DNA of 64,000 nt, taken from Pestalotiopsis fici W106-1. Lineage: Eukaryota; Ascomycota; Sordariomycetes; Amphisphaeriales; Sporocadaceae. The stretch is taken from NCBI RefSeq assembly GCF_000516985.1, contig NW_006917099.1, forward strand, positions 698,685 through 762,684. Direction: 5' to 3'. The notes below the pieces were generated by a model. It was not told the origin of the DNA. It worked only from the letters and a program-made list of their open reading frames with translations, and ran no database searches. The position numbers and the translations under genes are program-made. Below are positions 30,763 to 44,329 of the stretch, piece by piece; position 1 is the first letter of the stretch, and each line of letters begins with the position of its first letter.

Positions 30763-33700
30763 GATGGATGTATCCAATTATTTTTTTCTTTTAAAGCAGG
30801 TTCTGCAGCGATTGAAAACCATGAACGGGCATGATTATTGCGATTCTTCCTTTTGGTAAATAAGGGGGGAAAGCTCTCGCGTGAATGAGAAAAAGAAAAG
30901 TTGCAGGCACGCAGGATGAGGAGAAATCCTTCCAATTCCATTTCAGATATAAAGCGCTGCAGCATTCAAGTCAGTGGCATAACTCCTTACGTGCTTACTT
31001 TGGTGTCCATCCTTCTTGACGCCGGCCGCTTAGATCCTGGCGATCAAGCTGTCTTACATAGCCTGATCGGGTTTGGTGTACGAGCTATAGGCACCCATGA
31101 CTCTCGTGTCAGCATTCAGTGCGTTCAGCTTCTTGAGGGGACTCTTGAATCCGTTGAGACATCATAGGCTGACACAATGAGCTAGAATAGGTGCGGCATC
31201 TACATGGTGCCTCCCAAAGGAGCGTTCCTAGAATGGTTTTCTTGCCCTCCAAATAGGGATCCACCAATTCCACCAGCTGCTTGGGCAGGTGTCCGGGTGT
31301 CATCCGATATATGATCCCATTGATATCGCCAGAGCTGTTTTGACGTTGATGTTTATGATTGACTTCGACTTCATGTACCACAAGGTAGATCCCGAGCAGT
31401 GACACAAAGTCATTGCGCAGATACCTCCAAACAACTGAACGCGTTGCCACCCGGCTCAGAATGATTGAACATCATTGCTTCAGGACCAAGATGAATCGGT
31501 CTTCTGGTCTAGGTTTCGAGTCTCCTCCTCATCGAGTAGGGTGAGGACATCAAGGACATCAATCCTCGTCGACGTGGTCGTGGTCCCGGAGGATATCGCG
31601 CTTGTCATCTATCCACATGATTATATACTCCGAGGTTGAGCAGCTTGCCGAATGGTGAGGTAGCTGAGCGATTCTAGGCGATTTCCACAACAACATTGGA
31701 CAGCAGGATGCTCGGCTACAAAAAGATCAGTCAGGTCGCACGTTCTGCCCACCTCTTGTCAAATCCGCAGTGCTCGGATGATCCGAAACAAGATACACCA
31801 AAGAGCCTGAGACTCGTTCTCGTAAATCCGACTACCACCCACGGTGCCGGTTTAGGGCTGAGCGCACATTCGTCATCACGATGCTGGGTCATCTGAATTT
31901 TGAGATTGAGGACAACAAATTGATGCGATACATTATCCACAGAATCTAAACAATTAAAAAGAAATGAGACGATGCGTAAAATGAGGCTGAAGAATCTCCA
32001 AGTAGTGTTTACTTTACTTTGCCCTAAGATGACAATTTGGTCGTCAGGGGAGGAAGGAGAGGCTCCACTCACAATCAGAGCTACAAGGTAAGCCCCCTGA
32101 CAGCACTGTATTTTGGTGGTGGTAGAAGAAACACCACCAGTGATCATTGAAAGTTGACCTTGGCGAGCTGCAAATCAGATAGGTATGTACCTTAAGTCGG
32201 GTAATTCCAATGCACCACATTGAAGCTTTCACGGACTGCCATTGAGGTCAAAGAGGAATGGCTGGGAGAAAATTCAGTATCCCAGCCCTAGTGTGTGTAT
32301 CGAGTTGCAGGGCACGAGGTAGGTAGATGTAGGTAGGTATGCTGTCAAGCGTAAGCTGCAGTGAGCTACCTAGGATGTAGTACCACAAAAACACATTGGG
32401 AGCGAGCATTGCATTTGAAGCCTTTTGTGGAGGCGGTCGGACGTGTTCAAACTTCGGAACGTTTCCATGCAGATTTGGCAATCCGCCATGTGTCTGTCCA
32501 GGTTCGGTCTGTCGTTTTGTTGGCTGTCTGGGTCTGGGACTAGGACTCTGGGGGTTCCGACTTGCGATGGATGATCCATCCAATCGTCAGAGTCAATTGA
32601 GGTGGCAGCCCTGAGGTCTCGACGACTTGGACCCCGCAGACAACATTAGCGCAGGTGCCAGGTGCACTAGAACACCCCTACCTTCCAAGTGGGCACCGAG
32701 AGCCACGCAAGATGTACAGCCAAGACAACGCTTCTTATTATGGAGACCATGGCGGTGACGAGAATAACCATAGATATGGTGGCACAAAGGAACCAAGCGC
32801 TCAATGTTGCCGGCAATAGTTGCAATGGCTGATGCTATGATAATGCAGATAGATTGATTGATAAGTAACAGACGGCATGCGTCAGCATACACTCGGGGTA
32901 CTTGATTCGCTCGTTCAGCATGCGTCCCAAGCCATGGCCATGCAGCTAAAAAGCTATACGATCTTTTATGTGTTGCAGCTGCTGCTGTAGGTCGCGGGTC
33001 AGTACTCGGACCTGGCTGCCGTCCAGATCATTGATGTCTGTCTGTTCATTGGCGTCTTCCAGAGTGCCTCTTGCACTCGCCGAAGTCGCAATATATGATC
33101 CGGTCTCCCCCACAGACATACTGTACAGCTATTGCGCGATGCTGGTCGGTACCGGAATGCGTGCTGACTGCATACGTGTAGATAGGCGAGGGTCTAGCAC
33201 ACCAAGTTGACCACGTCCATTGCTGGTTCGTTGTCCATTGAGGCTCTGATGAATGAGGCAGGTTGTTCATTGGGGTCTGGGGTGTATCATTGGATCGATC
33301 GGATTGGTCCGGCGCTCTCTGATACCTTCCCTGTAGTGCACAATGCTACTAAAAAGTGCACTAGAAGCAGTGGATGTCGGCCCTCGGATGTGTTATCCAT
33401 GTCCCCGGTATGCAGGCGACAGTGACTTTTTTTTTTTCCCTCTTCGAAAAGGCACTTCAAAGTTCCTCTGTTGTGGCCAGCACAGATTGAGCGGGCAATT
33501 CACTAGTACCTTTAGTGAGCACCACCAATGGAGCGACTACCACTTGGGCGACGAAATGCCAACAATCAGATGTGGGCATGGTCAAGCAAGAGGCAAGTGG
33601 GAATTAATGAGAGAGAAGCAGAAGTTAAAACACTGTCAAAATCAATGTGGCAGCGGCCCAATTACCTAGCGCAGAGCCAGAAAAACAAAGCAACTTGGAC

Positions 33701-35338
33701 CACATGGTTTTTATTCGGCAGTCGACTGAGCGGTACGCTCGTAGGTTACACGAGATGAATTAAATTAAACTCTCCTGGTCGACGTCGAGCATCGACACCA
33801 CTCTGATAAAACCTGGCGGGCAGTATGGCGAGCAGGAATGTGTGTAGGCACAGACAAAGCCATGGCCGCAAGCAGCCTAGGAAGAGTCGCACCAACCCCG
33901 CGGCGTCCTATGTAACTTCAAGGTTGACCGTTGTAAGATCTCTTCTTTGGTGGGGTTACAGCAGATTACGCTTAGGAAGCGCAACATGATGTCAATTGAC
34001 ACAAGTACTACACCAGCAACGGCCATACGTTGTAACAGGGACAACGCGGTCTGGCTTCCCCTGCCCAGGTCCGGGCGCATTGAGAGCACTGCGTAAGCAT
34101 CATGAGATTCTTTTGATTAGCCGTTATGAACAGAGTGTACACAGTAGTATTTTTTAAACAAATGTCTTAAGAAGGCTGAGCAGATGAGGCTCACGCTCAC
34201 TTTCAGCCTGTGCACTACAAAGCTGGACGCCCCGATCTTGTCGATCTCGTGCCGGCAGCTTGCCTCAGCAGACTGAACTCTACGACTGCAGTGGATACAA
34301 CATCAAAGTTTAAAACTGACAGACTGCCTGACATTGACTGCTGTGCTCGGGTGTATTGTCTGTACTCTGCTTACAATCTCCTGTTGGACAAGAAAGGTAG
34401 TAGAGTGAAATGTTTGGTCATTTTAAAGAAGACACAATGCGGTGATGCCTTTGAGGCTGAATGTGAAATATATCACCAGTAAACTCCAGTCATCTTTGAT
34501 GCCTACAATTTTGCTTGTTCACCTCCCAACACTACCTGGATTTACATGCCAAGTCTCTAACATGTTTACCTTGGCAGACAGGGCTAACCAACCTACAATG
34601 TAAAATGAGAGAATGAAAAGCCCATCGGGGCCGCCAGATGAAGAGTTAGATTGTAGGTGCAGCTAGCTCGTTGCAGTACTACACCGTCAAAAACAGCCCG
34701 CCTTGGGCAGAAAGAACTTCTACTATGTACTACTGGATATACATACAAGACGTTTGAAGAAGAAGAAGAAGAACAAGACGCAGCGCTAAGCATCCCATGC
34801 TAGCAGCATCTATTAGCTGCCCCCGCCCGCAGCATAGCGACGAGCCTAGCCGCATTCTATGCATGAGCCCACTGCATGGGGAGAGCGACAAAGCTATGAC
34901 TGTTATCTCTCCACTCACCTGACTGACTTTCTGACGACCTATTGATCTAAGGACCTGCCGTCCGGCTTTTTTATGGTTGGTGACATTTGAACTTTTTTTT
35001 CCCCTACCCTCTTTTGTGTTCATGTCCATTGTTCCTTCACAGATATCCTAGGTTTGCGATGAATTGTGATTGTGTCTCGTGAAAGCACGCGACCACACGA
35101 CTTGCCGCCTTCCTTCCCCGGCCGCCAATTCCTACATCGGCTGGGCGACGCCACAAGCAGCTCGGACAGACAGCGCTTATCTCGTCTCGGGTCGTTCGTC
35201 ATCGGATAGCGCCCACCTTCAAAGCCGAAACCGCCCTGCTGCCCGCCGCCACCGCCGCTCCCATCTCTTTGTCTGGTTGCGCCATTCTTCACCCTTCGTC
35301 TCAACCACTTCCTCTCGCATGGGAGCATCTACACAACA
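30763..35338. other. 4.6-kb gap with no supported gene
   Basis: The left end is the promoter of the FAD monooxygenase; the right end, from about 34900, is the CT-rich promoter and leader of the ABC transporter. Between them only short frames of about 110 codons or less are open on either strand, and none has a recognisable domain. Simple GGTAGGTAGATG-type repeats lie at 32319-32340 and a T-run at 33427. GAAGAAGAAGAAG occurs at about 34756-34770. Decayed genes are possible, but I could not identify a parent. Confidence 0.5.
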
Positions 35339-38300
35339 ATGGCACCGGATATAGGGTCCTGTGGATGGCCGATATGGCACGTCGACGACTTCACCCTGTG
35401 CTTTCAGTTCGAGTAAGTCCCCACGCCCTTTCCCCCCAGTTTGGTTGGCTTGCTGTAAATGTGTGGCACGTCATAACGCGCGGGCTGGTTCACGCCCATT
35501 CGTCAATTGTTACACAGGCACAAAGTCACAACGAATAGCATTGCTGATCGGCGTCTGTACACAGCTACCTCAAGATTCTCTTGCCTACAATTATAATTGG
35601 CCTATCACTAGTACATCTTATAATTCAGAACATTTCGCGCAAGGTTAGGAGGAAACGCGAGAGCAAATACGACCCTTTGGATCAGCACCTCGACCATACC
35701 GAGATTCCGCCAGAAGAAGACGAAGAATCCAACACCGACGATGACGATATTCTTTCTATCGCACAAAACGGCGGCGGCCACCTGGCTCTGGTGCGGACCA
35801 CTACTAAGGGTTCCATCGTCCAAGCCGACAGCCCTCCTGGTCAACAGCTCTTGGTCGTGGTTGAGGAGCTCGCGATTGTTGGCTTGATCGCCATCAACAT
35901 TGTAGCTCTCGTGGCGCACAACTCTGGTAGTCGGAGCGTGCTGGCTGCCACTGTGGGCATCATTACCTGGACCTATGTCCTCATTCTCGCGACATTACGG
36001 CTCTTTCTTGGAAACACGAAATGGAGGGTGCCGCATATCTGGAACCACACAGCTACTATCTATGCTTTCCAGTGGCTGTTTGTTCTGGTGCCCTTCCGTT
36101 CTGTTCTCATTCACCCTACCTCGAGATTGGCCCAAATCCTCACCATTGTCGACTTTGCCCTGACAAGTCTGTTGTTTGGCATGGCCATGACCACTAGAAA
36201 GGGAAACAAAACCGTTCTGCTGGAATGGGAAGGGGATATCGAGCCATCACGCGAGCCACTGGCTTCGTTGTTTTCACTAATGACCTTTGGATGGGTTGAC
36301 AGTATTTTGTGGAAGGGTTACAAGGAGACCTACGAGATTGGCATGGTTTGGAATTTGCTGCCGAAAGATAAGGCAGCCGCCGTGCTCACGGAATATCGAC
36401 AAATCAAGAAGACCACCAGCTTGGCCTGGCACCTGGGCAAGTTCTTCAAGGGTCCACTCATCCTGCAATGCCTCTGGGCCCTGGTCGCAGGTGTCTTGAC
36501 CTTTGCCCCAACGCTTTTGTTGAAAGCCATCTTGGAATTCGTTGAGCATCCCACCGATGCCCCGAGAAGCGTTCTCTGGCTATACGTTATCCTCCTACCA
36601 GTGTCCGATCTCATTCGCTCGGTAGCAGATAACCAGGGATTGTGGATTGGCCGCAAGATGTGCATTAGAATGCGCGCCATTGTCATCGGCGAGATTTACG
36701 CAAAGGCCCTTCGCCGAAAAGCTGCATCTGGTGTAGATTCTACCCTTGCGAAAACCAAGAAGGACGAAGTCACAGAGACAAAGGTTGACAAGGTGAAGAG
36801 ATGGATGAGTCTCCGGAAGAAGGATGCCCAAAAGGCAGCCAACGCCATCCCGACCAAGGCGGACACGGCCGACACTGCCAAGGCTCCCGATGAGCAAGCC
36901 AACCTGGGAACCATTATCAACCTGATGTCAGTGGACAGCTTCAAGATTGGCGAAGTGACTTCTTACCTGCACTTCTTGGCCGCACATGCTCCCTCTCAGC
37001 TTATCGTTGCAATTGCCCTTTTGTGGCAAATCATGGGGCTTAGTGCTATTCCCGGATTGGTTGTCATGGTCATTCTTCTACCCGTCAACATTCTGCTCGC
37101 CAGAGGCTTCAGTTATACACAGAAGAAGATCATGGCCGCAACCGACAAGCGCATCGCAACGACAAACGAGGTCCTCCAGAACATCCGTATCATCAAATAC
37201 TTTGCTTGGGAACAGCGTTTCAGCCAGATCGTCGACGAGAAGAGAGACGCTGAGCTGAAAGCGCTGAGAAAACGGTACATGGTGTGGGCAACTGCTGTTG
37301 CTATCTGGAACACTGTGCCTATCCTTATTACATTCTTTTCTTTCTTGGTCTACACCAAGATCGAGAAGAAGCCGCTGTATCCTTCTGTTGCATTCACTGC
37401 CATCTCCCTGTTTATGCTTCTTCGTGTCCCTCTCGATCAGCTCGGTGACATGATTGCACACGTGCAAGAAGCCAAGGTCTCGATCGACCGTGTCGAAGAG
37501 TTTCTCCAAGAGGAAGAGACGGACAAGTACAAGCAACTCGGCCCGGACAATTTGGACGACACTGGAAATCATGTCATTGGCTTCCGTGACGCCACATTCA
37601 TCTGGGGCGGTAAGGACACCATCGCCGATGATGGCTCCATGGCTTTCCGTTTGATGGATCTCGACTGCGATTTCAAGATTGGCAAACTCAACGTCATCGC
37701 TGGACCTACAGGTTCTGGTAAAACATCCTTACTGATGGCTCTCCTGGGAGAGATGACTCTGGTGAAGGGTGATGTCTACCTTCCTGGCGGCCGCAGCCGC
37801 GAGGATGTCCGTGTGGATCCTGAGACTGGACTTGCAGAGACGTGCGCATATGTCGCTCAGAGTGCTTGGTTGGTCAACGCAAACATCAAGGAAAACATCT
37901 TGTTCTCTGCACCCTACGATGCTCGGCGTTACCGGAATGTGATTATCGCATGCGCTCTCGAGCGTGACCTTGAGATTCTGGACAATGGAGATGAGACACT
38001 GGTTGGAGAGAAGGGCATAACACTATCTGGCGGCCAGAAACAGCGAATCTCCCTTGCCCGTGCCGTCTACTCCAACTCAAGACACATTCTACTCGACGAT
38101 TGTCTCAGTGCTGTTGACTCTCATACTGCACAATGGATTTTTGAGAACTGCATCCAGGGTCCCTTGATGAGAGACAGAACTTGTATCCTTGTCACCCATA
38201 ACGTTACCCTGTGCGCTCCATCCTCCGAATACGTTGTTGTCATGGACAATGGCCGAGTGTCTGCCCAGGGCACTGCAACCGAGGTTATCGCCACTGGCGC

Positions 38301-40548
38301 GCTTGGTGAGGAGTTGCAGAACAAATCGCGGCCCGGATCCGTCGTTCACGTTTCAACAATCCCATCTCGTGTTCCCTCTAGTGTGGGTGAAGAAAGCGAT
38401 GAGACCTTGGTCGATAACGGTGGCAGTGATACTCTCACAGGTGCATCCAAAGACAAGAAGGAGAAGAAAAAGGTCGACGCTATGGAAGAAACAAAAGCAA
38501 CCGGTGCTGTCAAGTGGTCTGTCCTCAAATTGTATCTCAATGCTATGGGCAAGTGGTGGTTCTGGGTCCTCACAGTTTTTGTCTTCACGGGCCAGCAGCT
38601 ATCAAGCGTGGCATCGAACCTGTGGATCAAGGAATGGGCAAACCAGTACGCAACTGAGGAGCAGGCCGTCTCAAGCATTCAATTCGGCGCTTCGTCTCTG
38701 ACGCCTCTGAGCTCGTCCTTTACTCCAAAGAACTTTGCATCAGTAGCCACCTACATCAAGGACCAGCGATTCCTCAGCCCCGCGCAGTACTCTGCCAGCA
38801 GCGCCCCTCCCGATGTCAACGTCAACTATTACCTCTACATGCTTGCATTTATCGGTATTATTGGTGCCGCTTTTGCCTTAGCCAGGGACCTGTGGCTCTT
38901 CCTGGGCTCGCTCACGGCGTCTCGGAAAATTCACAGCAAGTTGATGGCGTCGGTTGCACGAGCAAAGTTCAAGTTCTTTGATGTCACGCCCCTTGGTCAA
39001 TTAATGAACCGTTTCAGCAAGGACCTGGAAGCCATCGATCAAGAAGTTGCCCCGGTAGCCATTGGAGTTATGAGTTGCGCCTTGGCTATCACGGTCACCG
39101 TCGCGCTGATTGGTACTATTACCCCTGGATTCTTGGTTGCCGCTGCCTTTATAACTGTTCTGTACGTTGGCGTGGGTGTTTTCTACTTGCGTGCATCGCG
39201 AGATCTGAAGAGACTGGATTCTGTCTACCGAAGTCCGCTTTTCCAGCAGTTTGGCGAAACTCTCTCTGGAGTCACCACAATCCGTGCTTACGGTGACGAG
39301 CGCCGCTTCATTCGCGAGAACCTGTTAAAGATCAATACGCAAGCGCGCCCATTCATTTATCTGTGGGCGGCTAACAGATGGCTCGCATTCCGAACTGATT
39401 GTCTCGGTAACTTGGTCGCCTTTTTCGCCGGTGTCTTTGTGGTTCTCAGCGTTGGGAATCTTGATGCAGGTTCAGCTGGTATTTCACTCAGTTATGCAAT
39501 CAGCTTTTCAGACAACATTCTTTGGCTCATTCGTTTATACGCCATGAATGAGCAGAACATGAACTCGGTGGAACGTGTCAAGGAGTATCTTGATGTTGAG
39601 CAGGAAGCTGAGCCCATCAATGAGAAGAACCGACCGCCTCCGAATTGGCCAGCACAAGGTTCTGTGGAATTCATTGGTTACACAACAAGGTATAGGGAGG
39701 ATCTCGATCCCGTCCTTCGTGATTTGACCTTCAAGATTCAACCATACGAAAAGGTTGGCATTGTTGGCCGCACAGGCGCTGGCAAGAGTTCCCTGGCTCT
39801 TGCTCTTTTCCGGGCACTAGAGGCAGAGAAGGGCAAGATTCTCATTGATGACCTAGATGTCGGCCAGATTGGTCTCAAGGATCTCCGCGAGGCCATTACA
39901 ATCGTGCCCCAAGATCCAACCCTCTTCACTGGCACAATTCGAACAAACCTTGACCCATTTGACTTGTACACGAATGAAGAGATCTTTACGGCCCTTCGAC
40001 GCGTACAGCTCATTGGCCCCGATGAGGATCCTGCAACACCGGTTACACTGACGGCGAGCCGGCAGACCCTTCGAAGCATATCTGACGACGAAGATCGACC
40101 CAGCGGCGCCTCAACTCCCACGGCAACGAACAAGAATATCTTCCTTGACCTATCGTCGCCTGTCGCCGAATCTGGTTCGAATCTCTCTCAAGGACAGCGA
40201 CAACTCCTTTGTCTCGCCCGTGCCATGTTGAAACAGCCAAAGGTTTTAATCATGGATGAGGCAACAGCCTCCATTGATTACACCACCGATTCCAAGATTC
40301 AGGGCACCATCCGTGAGCTCAAGGGTACGACAATCACCATTGCCCACCGTTTGGCCACAATTGTCGATTACGACAAAGTGCTAGTCCTGGATCACGGCTC
40401 ACTTGTGGAGTACGGCCATCCCTGGGAGCTTCTGAAGAAGTCGGATGGAAGCTTCAAGTCCATGTGCGAAACGAGCGGCGACTTGGAAAGTCTGACAAAG
40501 GCTGCCAAGAAGGCATATGAGGCGAAGAGGCTTGTCGATGATGAGTAG
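35339..40548 (+). CDS. full-length ABC transporter, ABCC/MRP subfamily
   Basis: Two exons (35339-35412 and 35565-40548) encode 1685 residues. The first exon gives APDIGSCGWPIWHVDDFTLC, the typical luminal start of fungal ABCC proteins, and joins in phase to YLKILLPTIIIG. Domain order is TMD0 (about 1-190), TMD1 (about 270-650) with an L0-like linker, NBD1, TMD2 and NBD2. NBD1 has Walker A GPTGSGKTS at about 738, signature LSGGQKQR at about 845 and Walker B ILLDD. NBD2 has Walker A GRTGAGKSS near 1427, signature LSQGQRQ near 1565 and Walker B LIMDE. NBD1 lacks the catalytic Glu (Asp instead) while NBD2 has it, the usual ABCC asymmetry. Relatives (yeast Ybt1/Bpt1, MRPs) pump bile acids, glutathione conjugates or other organic anions, often into the vacuole. 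Membrane location and substrate cannot be fixed from sequence. Confidence 0.95.
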
Positions 40549-41701
40549 AGAAATCACAAGCCATCGCCTGAGGAGTTGAATAGAAATGCGATCCATGACG
40601 GGCGCATTCAAAGGCAGCAACGCCCAAATCAGACAGTTGGGGCTCGCATGGCAGACACGAAGCGGGGATGCCACGCATGCAAATGGAAAGATAACCAAGC
40701 CAATGGTTCCGAGTACAGTATGGATGAGCTCTTGTAAAAATAGAGGAGACATCCTTGAGCGCCCACCATCGCTCTGACACTCAAAAGTGTATATATATAA
40801 TCATCAGTAGATACGGGCTTTAGCATGGCCTTGGAGTTGTCCTGTATGTCTCAATACTGAATTCAAGTTTTTTGTTTTTCCCAAATAATTTCACATCTAA
40901 TTGTTGATATGCCGGGTGCATGATCATGGTATTTGTATTGCCCGTTGACAGTTGTCCGCGAGGAACAAGTAACTGCCTAGCAAGGATGGGAGAATGCCTG
41001 TTGTCGAAATGACCATGACTGTTTGCAGCAGTCGTCGTCGTTGTCTTTAGCAGAATTTCAAGCCCCGTCACCTCACCCGTTATTTTACACAAAGAATGGG
41101 AGCGTGTGGCAGGTTTTGCCAAGGTTGCAGCGCGTCAGCCGCCCAAAGAATGAATCTTATACTATGCATCCTCCTCTAAACTATTTTTTGTGGAACTTGA
41201 CTCGCACTCGCTTACCTCTCCCGTCTGGGGCGCACCAAGACGCCCAACTTCGTACCCTAAACCAGATCCGGCCCAGCGAGCTTGCAGGAATGCGAGTGCG
41301 AGACGAGACAGGTTGATACAAGTCGAATAGATAACGTGGATCAGCTCCAGACCTGCAATTGCTGCGAAAAAGGAAGCCGCATCAGCTTGGCACGATCATG
41401 ATTCACCATGGCCATGTCAGAGATTCAAGATGTTATTGCTAGCAGCGCCAAGCGTGGTATTTTCGTGCAAGTAGTATAAGACTCATGGTCGAATATTATG
41501 GCGCACGATGGCAGACAATTTCCACCATTGCACATTTTACACGATTGAGGGGTTTCTTGCATCCCTCGACTTCCTCTGATACTCAAGTGCCTGTTCGCAG
41601 ACTACCGACCTGATCCGAGATTCTGACCATAGCCTATACACGGCCTTTTTCTTGCTCCCCGTTCAACCAATCTTAGTCCTGTCGACCACACTGTGAACAC
41701 C
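40549..41701. other. intergenic
   Basis: 3' flank of the ABC transporter and promoter of the RTA1-like gene, both on the plus strand. A TATATATATAAT run at 40790-40802 is probably in the 3' UTR. No gene seen. Confidence 0.5.
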
Positions 41702-43043
41702 ATGGCAGATCAGACAGCGGGCTCTCCCTACGGAGAGCTACAGTACGTCAAGGTCTTTGGGCCCAATGCCAACTGTACTCTGGACATTTGCCCGGTAGAG
41801 ATGAGCGTGTACGGGTACCGCCCGAGCCTCGCCGCCAATTTTACCTTTTTGGGGCTCTACGTGCTCTCGGCCCTCGTCCACACCTATCTCGGCTTCAGGT
41901 GGAAGTCGTATTCCTTCATGGCTTTCATGATTGTTGGCGCCATCAACGCTGTTGTTGGCTATGCGGGCCGGATCATGTTGTATTACAACCCTTTCAACTT
42001 TACCGCCTTTATGATGCAGATTAGTAAGTAAATTGGTTGAATAGTCGTTCCGGAAGCAGAGATCAAGACGACGAAAACTGACTATGATATCAAGTCTGCA
42101 TCACCAGTGGTCCTGTGTATTATTCAGCTTCCATTTACATTACCTTGTCGTCTTCGTGAGTCTACCCCACCCTTTGAGGTTTAAGTTTAATATTAGCTTG
42201 TCTTTACTTCCTCGCGAAAATAAGAGAAATTATTGACGGAGTTGTCGGTGATAGTATCAAGCACTTTGCGCCGAGCCTGTCTCGCGTCCGACCGGAGCTG
42301 CTCTACTGGATCTTCATTCCCTGCGACATTGTATGTCTGTGTTTTCAGGCCGCTGGTGGAGGCTTGTCTACTTCGACTTCGGGAAAAAGCCAGATGGGGG
42401 TTGATAGTGAGTATATATCTCGGTTGGCTCTTACTTCCCTGCTGGACTATATGCTCTTGTCGCACAATCTTGAATGAAACTTGCTGACTTGGGGAATCCG
42501 CAGTGGCGCTGGTCGGCCTTAGTCGTGAGTATAAAGTTTTGATGTGTATGCCAGGAGCGTGATTGCTGATTCTCGAAAAACTTGTAGTGCAAGTTGCTGC
42601 AATGGTGATTTTCTGCGCACTCTTTGCAGACTACCTTGTCCGATATTACCGTTCAGATTTTTACCGCAACGAGGCAGGGGCCAAGCTGGGTATGCGATCG
42701 AAGTTATTCTTTGGCTTTCTCGCCCTGGCCATTGTGCTCATCTTGGTTCGCTGTGCCTACCGTCTCGTAGAGCTGAAGGACGGGTACAGCGGCAACTTGA
42801 TCCGAGACGAGGGACTTTTCATTGGTCTGGAGGGCGTGTAAGTCTATCCTAGTCTTTTGCTCCCGTTGGTTCTTTGCGTACGATTTTGGCTGACACGAGA
42901 ATTTTTGACGATGCAGTATGGTCGTAGCTGCTGTGTATAGCCTGGCGACTGGCCATCCCGGATTTGGGTTGAGAAAAGGGAGCCCGAAACAGCAAAAGGT
43001 GGAAAACGCTGGCAATATTGGACAAGGCCACGATGTGCTCTAG
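41702..43043 (+). CDS. RTA1-like seven-helix membrane protein
   Basis: Six exons (41702-42023, 42095-42155, 42225-42406, 42504-42524, 42588-42837, 42917-43043) join in phase into 320 residues. All introns are GT-AG, and exon 4 is only 21 nt. RTA1-family landmarks are an N-terminal Cys-containing segment, then YGYRPSLAANFTFLGLYVLS, GYAGRIMLYYNPF, ICITSGPVYYSASIYITL, PCDIVCLCFQAAGGGLS, VALIFC-like helix six, and EGVMVVAAVYSLATGHPGFG. The hydropathy fits seven helices. Yeast members (Rta1, Rsb1) confer resistance to 7-aminocholesterol or export sphingoid bases; fungi have many paralogues of unknown substrate. It is predicted to sit in the plasma membrane or ER. The cytosolic C-terminus is short. 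Confidence 0.9.
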
Positions 43044-44329
43044 ATGTCCCCCAGCGCATTGCTTTGATAGCCTCCCCGGCCAGGGATTGGTAATGCCGGA
43101 GAAACAAAGCATACAAGAGGTTCCACTGCCCCATGGACAATTGTGATCGTTTATTTGGTACCATGGAGGAAACAATTACGTACTCTGTGAGTAGGCCGTA
43201 ATGATGTGCTCTATCAAAATCGACATGGACACTGGTCCTTGTTGCAAAGCTTAATTCCGGCTATTCGCCGCGGACAGACACCGACGTCATGACAATGCTT
43301 GCAGCAGTACTGTAGGGCAATTGGCCATGACTCTTTGCACTTATTCGGCCTCTTCAGCGGAGCGCAGACCCAGGGACGGGACGAAACATAAAAGTTAGGG
43401 AGTAAACATTCTCCCGCCGTGTTCGTCTGATCTCGAGTCAGTCCAGAGGTCATTGAATACCTGGTTATCCGCCTGAGCGTCCTTGCCAAGCCCGCACTCT
43501 GCTGTGATCAACCTTTAGGAGGGCGGTTCGGTGTCGGCGATATGGGCATTTTGCCCTGCTATTTCCATGCTAGGGAAACCCGAACAGTGGATTATTAGGG
43601 GGCGATCCTTACAAAAGGTTTACAAAGCCGTTTACTTGCTTGAGCCGGTAGATTGCGTATCCATATGGGACGCGCAATGACTGCTGGTACGCCCAAGCCC
43701 TCTGTGGCTAGGCCCTTGAAGACGGGGCTTAAAACATCCTTATTAGCAAGCTTACAGCGCCGATAAGGCCTTGGCGGCCCGCAGCGGCAGTCAATGTCAA
43801 GCTCGAACTCCGGCATGTCGGGATGTGGGAGAGGCACGGAGTGGGACATACCAAGACACAAGTCCCCGTCAGTTGGCCCCATGCCATGCTTTTCTCCTGT
43901 ATGCGGTAGTATCCCGTCCACTGTCTGCCCACAATAGATGACGACGCAACTCAACCTGCGAATAATCAACTTGCTGATTGGCTGGCCCGTGTCAGGCATC
44001 AGATCGCATTATACTATGATCGACCAGGGCAATTGCCTATTGCAGCCGGCAAGACGGTGGGAAAAAAACGCGTCCTGCAGGGTATACCGTTCATGGATTC
44101 CAGAAACAGATTGACGAGGCCATTGCTCATGGATGTAGATGGAACGTCACGGCAGAAACAAGCCGGTTAGTGGAAGAGCCGCAATAGAGTATAAAGTACG
44201 GTTCGGTATATATTACAAATAGGATCGACGCTCGTTCTAGAATATTACACTCGTTGACCCAACTCCTCTTGCTGTCTATTACTGCGTGCTCTCTTTTTTC
44301 TCGAGTTCACATCTTGCCAATCTGTGACC
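43044..44329. other. intergenic, promoter of the secreted dioxygenase
   Basis: No supported gene. A 134-codon minus-strand frame (43595-43999) has no recognisable motif. The right end carries a TATA box. Confidence 0.5.
44190..44195 (+). promoter_or_regulatory. TATA box of the intradiol dioxygenase gene
   Basis: TATAAA lies 135 bases upstream of the ATG at 44330. A second TATATATT motif occurs near 44208. Confidence 0.45.

Noticed and set aside
40170..40190. GGTTCGAATC tRNA B-box word
   Set aside because: It falls in the second nucleotide-binding domain of the ABC transporter coding sequence; no A box or cloverleaf.
43595..43999. 134-codon minus-strand frame
   Set aside because: No domain or signal, and it lies within the promoter region of the dioxygenase gene.
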